Below are positions 1 to 12,300 of a stretch of DNA of 64,000 nt, in pieces. The stretch spans positions 477,994-541,993 of the forward strand of contig NMRB01000170.1 of assembly GCA_002633025.1 (NCBI GenBank). The letters run 5' to 3'. Each line of letters starts with the position of its first letter. Position 1 is the first letter of the stretch. The DNA is from Notospermus geniculatus (taxonomy: Eukaryota > Nemertea > Pilidiophora > Heteronemertea > Lineidae). Under the pieces are notes generated by a model, which saw nothing but the letters and a program-made list of their open reading frames with translations, did not search any database and was not told the origin of the DNA. A program made the position numbers and the translations under genes.

Positions 1-251
1 TCAAAAATGCTCAAAGACGCCAAGCCAAAAACAATCCTTTTTCATGCAGATTTGGTCGTAAATTTGCAAAACGTGCAGTTCTGACCTCTCCAGAGAGCCA
101 AAATGCCCTTCCCCAAACGTTAGAATTACATGTATAATGAAAAACTGAGCAAGACGCATCCATTGTGTGATTGACCTCAACAGCCCACCATGTGGAAGGC
201 CTATCCTCGTGAGTATAGGGATCACAGGAAACATCGTTTTCGAAATCGTAC

Positions 252-383
252 CTGGTTTTGATTTGTCCTTCAAATCAGCGCAGGATTTGCAACATAACGT
301 CAAGTACTTTTCAGAGTAGCAATAAGATGGATTAAGTTTCACCGCATTTTTACACCAACTGTCTTTGTCTCCGTAAGGACAAC
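252..383 (-). CDS. Copy A PLAC-like exon 4
   Basis: Encodes CPYGDKDSWCKNAVKLNP followed by YCYSEKYLTLCCKSC. It is phase 1-1 and ends in a GTACGA donor, so at least one more coding exon must lie beyond the left edge. Confidence 0.7.
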
Positions 384-3300
384 CTGTAAGAATAATGCAG
401 ACGGTTTTTCACGAAGGCTGGGTAACGCTCAATAGCATCTAGAAATGTCTCATGGTCATTCAAAAACCGGAAAATTCTGCCGTTTAAAGGGCCTCTAGAG
501 CCTGTCTAAGCCCGGTGGTCGAGTGGTTAGCGCGCTTGACTACCAAACTGTGCAATGGGTCGGCGCGAGTTCGACTCTCCGGGCGAAGGCATATAATTGT
601 GGAACAAAATGTGAAAAATTCGAGGGTCCGTCGGATGGGACTAAAAGCCGTGGTCCCTTGTACCTGAGTGTCTATGCCAGGGCAAGTAAAAGACCCCACA
701 CAGGTGGACTGTAGCCTGTTTTGGACTCACCTCCGGCAAAAACCCAACAGGGTTACGACGCCGGTAAATGAATGATATATGATATATATAGAGGCAGCTT
801 GCTATTAGGCTACTATCAGTACTGCAACTATACAAGAGGTGGCGCTAGTAACCACGTAGCTTCATATTGCTTGTAGTAGCAAAGGCCGGCACTATTTGGC
901 TTGATCTTTGAAATGCCCAAAGACGCCAAGCGAAAAACAATCCTTTTTCATGCAGATTTGGTCGTAAATTGGCAAAAAAAGTGCAGTTCTGCCCTCTCAG
1001 AGAGCCAAATGCCCTTCCCCCAAACGTTCGAATTATAATGAAAAACTGAACAAGACGACGCAGCCATTTTGTGATTGACTTCAACATCTCACCATGTGGA
1101 AGGCCTATCCTCGTGAGTAGGGAAGGAAGGAATCACAGGAAACTTCGTTTTCGACATCGTACCTGGGTTTGATTTGTCCTTCAAAAGAGGGCAGGATTCG
1201 CAACATGTCGTGAAGTAGCCACGATCGTAGCAATAAGATGGAACAGTTTTCACCTTCTTACACCGCTTGGCTTTGTCTCCGTAACGACAACCTGTAAGAG
1301 TAAGAAATGCAGAGGTTTTTCGCGAAGGCTGGGTAACGCCCTATATAGCAAGTCTAAAAGTGTCTCGATGTGCATGGTCATTCAAAAACCGGAAAATTCA
1401 GTCTGGGTCATAATCGGCGGACCCTCTAGAGCATAGTCTCGGTCACCCAGCCGCTGTTTCGAATCTGGGGATCCGTGTAGCAGTACTGCGGAACGAAACG
1501 GCTGGCTGCGCGAGACTACACGCAGCATTGGGGATTCCCCAACCTCGATGCCAGGTAGGCCTAATGCTATAATATGTGGTTCTATCGTAATCATACATTA
1601 CGCATGCCTGTAAATGAGGTTGCACTAAGATTTCGGCCGAACTGGAAGTGACTAGCGGTGCATACTGTGCGACTTTCAGGCTGCCGTTCCATAGAGTTAA
1701 CGTTTTCACTTTTCACTTTTCCCGTTTCATTTTCCACGATCTTTCATTTAGAGGGTTGGTTCCACAGAATTCACGCCCAAAAGAATGAGCATGTTCATTC
1801 CTCAAGTCACGGGTGATTTTCATTTGTCACGCATGAAATGTATCGTACTTGTCCGAAGGTAGAAAAATGACGCCTATGGAACCCGCATCATAAGAAATAC
1901 ATTGCCCAATCTTGGGTTCACCCGTGAAACATGACAATTCATGCGTGAACCGTGCAAAAACCGTGAAAACGTGAACTCAATGGAATGGGAGCCTAATGCA
2001 TAGGCCCACCTTTTGGAGCATCGGTCAATCTATGAACAGGTGTAAAGGGAAAGAATGTCCCCAGGAAAAACTGTCCCAGGAACAAAAGGTCCTATTGTTA
2101 GGCCTACATTCTAATCTCTGGGGATTGGTTTTCTATAGTCATGCCGCTTATTCCGTCATTCAACAATAGAAGTGGACACTTTTTACAGGGGAACACTCTG
2201 TACCGTTACACCTGTCATGATTTGTAGAACTGTTTCTCATAGCTAGCATCCACCTAGGTCCTGTTTAACCATTTGGGCACAAAATGCCCAAAGACGCCAG
2301 GCAGATTTGGTCGTAAATTTGCAAAAAGTGCAGTTCTGACCCCTCAGACAGCCAAAATGCCCTTCCCCCAAACGCTAGAATTTCACTGAAAAACTGAGCA
2401 AGACGCAGCCATTTAGTGATTGACCTCAACAGCTCACCATTTGGAAGGCCTAGCCTCGTGTGAGAAGGGAATACAGGAAGGAATCACAAGGAAACTTCGT
2501 TTTCGATATCGTACCTGCAGGTTTTGATTTGTCCTCCAAATCAGTGCATGATTTGCAACATGTCGTCAAAGTGCTTTTTTTGTAGCAATCAGTTGGATTA
2601 GTTTTCACCTTTTTACACCACCCGGCTTTGTCTCCGTAATCACAACCTGTAAGTATAATGCAGACAGTTTTTCACGAAGGCTGGGTAACGCTCAATAGCA
2701 TCTAGAAATGTCTCATGGTCATTCAAAAACCGGAAAATTCAGCCGTTTAATGCCTACCTTTTGGGGCATCGGTCAATTTATGAGCCGGGCATGATTTACA
2801 GCACTGTTTCTCCAAACTATAGCATTCAGCTAGATCCTGTTTAACCACTTGGTCACAAGTCTTGCCATGCAGTACCAACGTTGTGTCACCGTACATACAG
2901 TTGGCTAAAAATAAGAATCATTTGATCAAGTAGGAAAACTATCAGTCTACAAGTATTCGTAATTAGCTTGGTGTTTGCAAAATATCCTCCAATCGAGTTG
3001 TTGCTGACCAGTTCGTGAGTCTCTCTTCTCCTTGTTGACAGAGTGGAGAGTTGGTAGAGACGGCTTTTTATGTTTGTTAAATCTCAACAGCAAACTACAT
3101 GTATATCAGCTCGGCTTCACTGTTCATGTACGTCTCCTCTAGTCTGTGTTTTAGGCCGAAGAAGCCACAAGTGCGGCGACTATTGTGGCTTTGTTTACTC
3201 ATTGTGCATGTGGAAACCTGATCAAGAGAACCTTCGAATGACGTCATTAGGGAAGTTTAGAAATCAAACGATGAACGTAAACGTTAACAACAACGTTATT

Positions 3301-6300
3301 TTTGTACCGAACATGCAATATAAAATCGTTGTCGTAAGGTGTACGTTTATCGTTTGACTTCTAAACCTCCCTATTGCTTTTGTCGGCAAACGTTATGATC
3401 AGACCTACCTGGAGCCGATGGGGCCTTATCATCGTACACACAATCACCTAGAACACACCACTGAAAACAAATCACAGCTCATTGCAGCAATAGGGGTGTA
3501 TCAAGGTCCTCTTTTTCCACACTGTTAGAAATTATTAATTTTACAATAGTAATTTTGTAGTAATTTTACAGAAATTGCCTGCAGCAGAGTCCCCAGCACT
3601 TTCTGTAAATTTACATACACTGTATGGTATGATTCATGTTTTCCTGTATTGGTTGGACTCCATTGGACATCCCATTATGATGCCTTCTGAGAGCAGTATG
3701 AAAATATAATTTGGTCAGCCTCCAGTCTGTAATTTTACAGATCCAGTCCTGGGGACTCTGCTGCACAGATTTTCTGTAAAATCCTCTGTTATTTCTAACA
3801 GTGCATAATGAAGCCAAACAAAAATAACTACACAATCTGTATTCATTCACGGGCAGTGATATCGCCATATCATGGTCCTGAGGGCCATCGATCGGGTTTG
3901 GCCGAAGGCCCATGAAAGTCCCGAGTCTAATCAAAGTGGGGTGGGTTTGCTGGCAACATGGTTTGGTTGCAATATTTTGCGGATTTCATCAATGAATGCA
4001 ACAGTCCCTTCTCCTCCGGTATGTTCTCCCCTTTTATTTTCGTTCCCTCGTACACTCAGGTGCAATATGCATGTTAAACCGAATTGGTCTCGTCCAAATT
4101 ATTTCACGTCTCATCTGTTATCCACCAACCTTCTTGTTCCCGCATGTTGTTCCTCGCAAAGCAAATCCGGCAATCCCCCATTTTGACGGGTCAGGCTTCG
4201 TACACCGAAAGCGTTGACAAATAGATTCGTGGTTGATTTTGTCTCCCTGAATACGAAAGGAAATGAGAATGAAGAACCGGCTGGATCACCAAGTCTATCA
4301 TGCTGGCTGCCGGTATTTTCTTTTATCTACTGACACAACCACAATTCAGAAATATTTGTTTAGGACAACCGGCGAATAAAAATTAATTGCTTACAGCCAG
4401 GTACTTTGATCCAGCGCCGAATCTTTTGGAACACTGTTCATTGATATCCCAGACCTGACCTGGAGGTTTAGTCACTTGTGGGTCCGCTGACTTGGCTCTA
4501 TTCTTCAGGCAGTTCTTTCCGTCGCTGCGGCAGCAGAAATAAACAAATCATCCCTTAGACTCCAAACATATAATCACAAAACTGCAAGAGGTTTTCTTGA
4601 CAACTATTAGCGCTGCCAGTATAGCTGAAAGGGTAAATGTCGTCCTGGGTATATACAAAGATTACCCAGGATCTCAGTCTTCACTAAAACAATACCCTGG
4701 GTGTAGTTTCGGTAGTCGAACATCACCCAGCTTCCGCAATCAGAGCCTAGGAACGAGCCCTATATAGAAATCCCGTGGAATCTCGTGGTCTCGCGGCGCG
4801 GTTCTTGTTGAGTGTAGCTATTCATGACATTCTTCAGGCGGTCACGTGACCACGGGCGAGACAACCTCGAATCCAGGTATCACATTACGATCCTGGGTGA
4901 TGTTCGGCGACCGAAAGTACACCCAGGGTATTGTTTTAGTGAAAATTGACATCCTGGGTAATCTTTGTATATACCCAGGACGACATTTACCCTTTCAGCG
5001 CCAGTATACATGTATAAAGCGGCCGTCGATTTCATTCACAAAGAAATAACTTTTATTCGGTGCATCCCAGACTTGCTAAGGACTAATAATAATAATAATA
5101 ATAATAAAAGAATTTGTATAGCGCCACTTTAAACCTAATTGTCAGTGGCGCTTTACATAAAGTACATGTAGAAGTAAGCGACTAAAGGAGAGCAAAACGA
5201 TTTCAAACAAGGGACTGAATGTGAAGTTTAGAAATTAAAACGAAACACATCTCCTCAGAAGATTACTTAATAAGTTGTAAAATTTTGTCTCTTTAAGGCG
5301 GGGGGCTACCTATAGCTGAGCTCATTCCCTAGTGTGGCAATCCACGGAACTGGCCTTTGTGCGCTGTCAAACGACGAGTCATTCACATTCAGATTAAATC
5401 CGATCACCCTGATATACTGTTTTCGAAAACCAATCTTCAGTGTACGTGCCGACCCTAAATCTTTTGTGTCCACTGCGGGTTGTTCAGCTCTGTCGCTGGT
5501 GCTTTGGTCACAAATGGCCGAACAGAGTTTACTCGAAGAGCGCGAATCGTGCAAATCTACATACATGTAACAAAGAAGTAACTTGCCAGCGGTATGGAAA
5601 TTTTCAAATTTCCGAAACAAGTTTTCTCTTTTTTGGACACATATATTTGAAAAATTTCTTTTGGATGTTATTGCCATATGTGCATTCTAGGGCAACACGA
5701 TCGCCTTTTTTGGACAGTTAGTCGGGAATATGAAATATTTCAAAAACTGTAAATCAAGCCCTTTTTTGGCATTAAGTAGTTTATACCAATTAAATGGAAA
5801 GTACTTTCGTAAAAAACGGATCGTTATGCCCTGCAGGCATCAGGCCTGTATGTTACAGACTATGTGGGAAACTGATGTGTCGCATCCCAAGTCTGCAAAA
5901 TTGTTTGCGAACTCAAATTTTGACAACTTGTTATAACTTAATTAACTCCATCGTAATTGGTCAAAATGAACAATTCTTTCACAGAACGGGAGCATAAAGG
6001 TTGTAGCTAAAACATTTTGTTGACATCAATTAGTTACTTTTTGTCATGAATATGTTAGGACGCTTGTTTTCAAAGAGCGTCAATAATGTCGGCATAGGTA
6101 GCCCCCGCCTTAAAGTTGGGATGGATTCAGCGCTTTTTTACTTTTGAAGTCATCAATAGGCCTATATTCTGACGTTTCCTTACTCTTCGTATTTTTTAAT
6201 TGTGGCCCAAAACTCTTCGACAGAACATGGCGAAAAGGTATAGCGATTCTTCGTTGCGCCATTCCCCATTATATATCCATCGCTCTTGTTACATTTGTAA

Positions 6301-9300
6301 CCAGATTCATCATGAAAACTTCCAAGGCTGAAATGATAATAACACGTTTATTGAGGGAAAAAGTCAACCGACAAGGAAATATCGCTGGAATATTCAAAAT
6401 TCAGTGAGCTAAGTGTATACGGTACATTACACGTACGTACATGCTACTGAACAAGAGAAGAGATACGGAAGGTGTAATCCGATGACATGGTCCACTGCTT
6501 GTGATTTAATCTATTGATGCGCAACTGACATCAGGTGATTTTTTCAGTAATTTGCCGATCTAAACCTTGGACCTGTTGAACACCTACAAAACAAGGTGTT
6601 GCATTCATTACCACCTACTTACGGCATGGAGAAAACGCGGAATTCCACGGAAATCCGCCAAGAATCCGTAACTGTAATTATAGCTTTAAAACAATAGAAT
6701 AAACTATACACTGGCCTTAACACATTAAGCATATAATAATGATGAAATAACAAGGCCAAGCAAAGCGGTTGGAATGCACCCACAACGGGATTGTTTCTGT
6801 AGCCCAAACACCTTGCTACCTCTTATCTTGGCTAGTGCCAATATGATAAGAGATAAGGGGAGGGGACGGGAGGGGATGATCCACGTGACAAGTTTCACAC
6901 CAGTTAATAGTACTGTATAAACTGCAGACCACCAAATTATGTCAAGCGGAATTCCGTGGAATTCCGCGTTTTCTCCATGCCGACCTATGCCCCAGTTCAT
7001 GTGCAGCCACGCCGTAAACTCCGAATGCTCCGAAATCTCGAACGATAGAAAGCGGGTTGTCTTCTGAGCAGATTGTCCCTAGGAATGCAAGACCTAGAAA
7101 TGTAACATATTCATGAAGCCTTTTTTTTAGAAAATAAATCAGTTTCATGACAATACTAAACGATAGATGTATCAACACTGCACCTACACTCTAAATCTTC
7201 AACCGTTCACTTTAAAAACACATACCACACGTTTTTTAACAAAATGTGGCATGTGTTACGATAATTAACACATGAACGCCACCATAAACATGTCACAAGT
7301 GTTGGGTTTTAAAACAGCCACAATCGAAAAAACATACTAATAACACGTCAGATGTGTTGAAACGCATCATCAGTGAGTTAGATACAGTATGTTTTTAATC
7401 CACCGGTATGTTTTCTGTGGCGTTAAATGTGTTTATCGTAACACATGTCACAATGTACACAAAATCCACGTGTATTTTGTTAATAAAACGCGTGATATAT
7501 GTTTCTTTTAAAAGTGTATACGGTTGAAGATTTAGAGTGTATAAAATAAATAAAAAATGTTACACTGCAGGAAATCATGACATCGAAGATGAAGTAGCTA
7601 AAGTGAAATCTACGGGAAATAAATCGTTAATGTCGGTGGTAAAAATATGGCACATTCAAAGTGAATTTCTCACCTAAAATAATTCCGTCCTTTATCAACA
7701 AGTCATATCTAGATAACGATAACAAATGAATCAGTTACAGAATATAATTGTTAAAAAGAAAGCCCGGCCAAAGTCACCATGGTCACGCTTACGAAAATAT
7801 ACGACATACATGCATATTACATGTAGTAACACAATGTATAGCCTAATCGCTTCTCTCAGGATATTTATTAATGAAAACAGAAAATGGTGTTCAACTTACC
7901 CACTGATGAGCATGGCATGATCATGTTTCGGCAAGCTACTGAATTTATCTAGGCGCCATTGCCGAAACGCAACTAATGAACTGGCTGCTTGTAATTTGCC
8001 ATCAGTTGCGTAATCTGAAGTAACGGCTGATTTGGATGCAGCCTAAGGGAAGGGAAAAATACGATCAGCTGTGTTTGTGAGGCTGTATATTAGCATGATC
8101 ATTATATGATCATTAGAACTTCAGCCAATGTTTATTTTATTTTCTTATTGACACTACTTCTACACATGTTTCGCCCTTAGATTTTCTAATATTAGCATGA
8201 ATATGGGCATTGAATTTGAAGTCACGTTTTACTAACATTGTTAGTAATAGTTGTCCACGTATACAGTGCAGATCTTACATCGGGCCACAGCGTCAAAGAA
8301 CATATTTTTTTCAGGGACCGAGGATATGTATATCGATATTTTTGAAGGTTGCCATATTACTCACATCGAGGAAGTAAAAGCCCGCAAGTTTCACGGTTAT
8401 CTTGAAGTGTGACTTAAGGTTTGAAAAACGAAGATCCACCTACAAATATCCGGGGAGAGATTTGGTAATATTTTTATATCGACATCGCAAAAGCATTCGT
8501 TAGACGCTAGCAGACAAAAGCTGGCTGACGATCGCGACTGCCAACTCTGCAGTGTGTCTTTTTGAGTCTGAAAAATGAACACTGATCACCTGTGTCAAAA
8601 AGCCGTCTGCCGGTTCTACCTTCCCAGAGAATGAATTCATAAGATTAATTCATAATTCTTAAGCTCGTGATGAATCAGCAAAGAACTTCTAACTGATTGC
8701 GGAAGCTTACTCTATGACAGGTTGTTTACGCTGATAGTTCTCATCAATGGCTTCTCTGTCAAAGCTTCCTATGATATGATTGCTTACACAGAGATTAGTC
8801 TCAATCACAAATGATATTCTGGTCTCAAAATACATGTAATATAAACCTACCCCAGCAACCATCTGTGCGTAATATTCCTTAACTTTATCAACTGACGGGA
8901 ATCTGAAAGAAATATCAGGCCGCTTCAAAATAGATAATGGTAATATGAGGCTTTTACATATAAAGCGCATTTTTACCACCAGCAAATGTCGAAGGCGCTT
9001 CACATTACTAACCCGACCTACAAAACCAGAAGCAATGGTTGCCAAACCTTTCCAAGTTGTCGCAGCATTGCAGCAGTGCAGACGGAATGTTACCCACCTC
9101 TTATAAGCCTCGTAATCGATGACAGGCAGAAACTCGACTGTGTAGAGTTTTTTTTTATCGCCTTTGTCGATGGTGTTGTTTGGTTCCGAACTCCTGTTTG
9201 CAATGACTGGACCGTCATATCCGAATTCCTTGGCCATTGCTGACAGCTCAGCAGACTCCAGATCTATTAAGACAGGAAAACAAAAGGCTGAGTGAAAATT

Positions 9301-12300
9301 TTTGCAGCTGTGACGTCTCTCCGTATATCTGGCGATAAAGCAATTTGAAAACAGCATGGGCAACAGTGAAGTCGGGAAATAAAATTATCGCCACATTCTA
9401 TCAACAAGTCGCTCACGTAGGCTAAGAACGGCTAGTAGTCAAACATGAAAGTAGAGGAACGTAGCCGTATGCATAAAAAATCAGGCTCAGGGGCCGTATG
9501 CATAAAACATCTTAAGTGCAAAATTTTTACTTATCTTGTGTTTGGAACAACAGTTTAAGGGAAATTTTACACTTAAGGGGGCCGATTTCACAAAGGGTGT
9601 TTAAGACTTAGACGCGTGTAACTTCGTCAAAAGCATGGTGGAAGTGCGTGCATTTAGTGAAGTTACACGCGTCTAAGTCTTAAGCCAAACGCACATTTGC
9701 GACAAAACTCAATGCGTTAGGGGTGTCTGTTAAAATCGACTGACCTGGCTGAATGACGAGTCGACAGTGTTGGGTCAGTCGACTTTAAAAACACCCCTAA
9801 CGCATTCAGTTTTGCCGCAAATGTGCGCTAGGCTTTAAACAACCTTTGTGAAATCGGCCTAGANGACGGAATCTGATATTAACCGTCGTCAAGATAACGT
9901 CTGTCGATCTTTCTCCTGACCATAGTATGCTCCACTTCTCCATCAACGGCTCGCTTTCTCGATGCATCGTTTTCCTCGACGACTGGTTCCAAGAGGATCT
10001 CATGGTCTCCGTCATCAAGATTGCCACGCTGAAATTAACACATCTTTGAGCTGTTTTGCCTTATGTCATCCTCAATTTTGAAGAATGAAGACCAGGGGCC
10101 GTATGCATAAAACATCTTAAGTGTAAAATTTCCCTTAAACTATTGTTCCAAACAAAAGATAAGGGAAATGGTTTTATGCATATGGGGCCTGTTTTCAAAC
10201 CTAGTGACCTAGAATATCCATATTACATGTAGTTACCAGAAGATACAATGTACATGTACATGTAAGAGAGGATGTCAATATCCCAAACCAATTCATCAGG
10301 CATCGAGCAAGAGATTCACCATTTCAATGGTCAACACGAAACGCCGATGCAAATAAACCATTGTGGGGTCAGTAATCCGGGGCTACGTTCATGCATAATC
10401 ATGACGAAGGTGTTTCCCATTGAACTTTGAAATTTATAATGAAGTGACCGGAGATAGGTGATTCTACGGTATGTTTGACTGCTGGTGAGTCAACATAAAG
10501 GACATTTATTGACATATTCTTACGAAGCTCCTCCTGTACAAGCCACTTTCGATCAGTTCACTTTTCACAAGGAAGGCTCCTCCGTTTTCAACATCTTGGT
10601 ATGCTTTCGAATCCTGAAGCAGTGATAAAGAAAATGATAATTCGAATGTTTATTTTCCCTGCTGTCTGTCCCTACTCCCATTTCGTAGAAGAGATCTAGA
10701 GGCCAACGCCACATTTGTTTCCTCACTATTGAATAATCATTCACTGGTGACTTGGAAAAGTTCCACCCAATCTAGGTAAAACTTACAAACGTCAGCCAGC
10801 ACTTGCAGACCTGCCAGACTTATTTTGAACGCGCGCGTAATGGAAGGAACAACAATGAATTTAAGGACACAAAATAAAATCAAATGAAAAAAAGAGATTA
10901 CTGAGCACGCATTTCATTTCAGAATAAGGTAATCAATAGGAGCTGCCAGCGAGTTGACCAATAGGTGTCACTACGGGCTAATTCAATGCATATATCGGGT
11001 GATTCAGAAAAACATTCCGAACTTTAAGGGTTAAGCTGCTTTTCCACGACGCGTTTGCGGGCGCGGAATTGGAGGCGCGGGTGGAAATAATCGATTTAAC
11101 GTATTTCTCTTTAGCTGTTTCACCCGCACCCGCTCCCGCCACCGAAACCGCGTCCGCAAACGTCTCGTGGAAAAGCAGCCTTAATAAATTTCTTTCTTTA
11201 TAATTAACGTATGACATTGCCACGTGGCAGGAACCAAGAAACACGCAATCTAAGGTAATTTGCCAAATCTCATTCATCTAGCTAGCAAGCTTCCTAAATT
11301 ATGACAAATAGTATCACACTGTCTGAAAAATGCAATATCCAGGACAGAGCAAGTCACCTGCAAATGATGCATGCCGATCAAATGTCGTCTGGGGCACCAG
11401 TCTCTACCTTGTTGCTGGTACAGCGTATTTTTTTGCTTCTCGTGATGTCTAGACACATCATGGCATGGCAAAACCAAAAATTTTGTTCACTTGAATTGGG
11501 TATCTTGCTTATTTAACAATAAGTTAACACGATTTGATTAAGTTAATCAAATCGTGTTTTGTAGGCAGGGCAGGGCACCTATCGTACGGGAATTTAGAAA
11601 GATATAGCATCATGGAAAAAGCGTGTGAGGGCCGTTTTTCAACAAAATGGAGGACCGATCTACCACCTCTTTAAATGACGTTTTTCAATTTACTTTGGAT
11701 ATTGCCTTTTTCAGACAGTGTGATACTTTTACAAAGAAGTTTACAAAGAAGTTTATTAACCCTTAAAGTTCGAAACGTTTTTTGTTTGAATCACCCGATA
11801 CATGTAGCTGACCCAGTCATTATTGATCGAGCAGCAATCACGTAGATTTTTCTGTACATTGGTCCGCTAGAACTTTGCTGCCATCTGTTGGCAATATGCG
11901 CGGCTGACTGCTTCTTTTGTTCAACAAAAAATCGTTATTGAGTGGGTGTGTATTATATTCACTGACGGAAATGAAATATTGGAGAAGATGGTCACTATCA
12001 CAATCTGACGGATATTGAGGACGATTTTATGGGATTTACTTCTAATTCAAACTTCGGTTGTTTGTTTGTTGGATTTAACTTCGGTAGTTCGGCCAACGTC
12101 AATATTGCAAGAAGTATCATTATAATGGAACAGCTGCTGTTTTTTTTAAATTGCAGGTGATTGCTTCTCGGATGTGCTGTCAAAGTAGAAGTTTCAATCA
12201 CAATCGACTGTAGAATGAAGGGACCTTCATACAACCCTTTGGGTAACGACAGCCAGCCTGAGGCCTGCTTTCCATTGGCGCGTTTCCGTGCGCGGAACTC

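Noticed and set aside
508-600. Functional tRNA gene
   Set aside because: The A and B boxes are present but I could not build acceptor and anticodon stems; a SINE head is more likely.
1750-1990. Possible MITE around CACGCATGAAATG/CATTTCATGCGTG-like words
   Set aside because: Inverted similarity is patchy and no clear ends or target duplication could be defined.
9806-10027. Methionine-rich minus-strand frame overlapping the propeptide exon
   Set aside because: It is an out-of-phase reading of exon 9884-10028, whose correct frame matches the propeptide and keeps splice phase.
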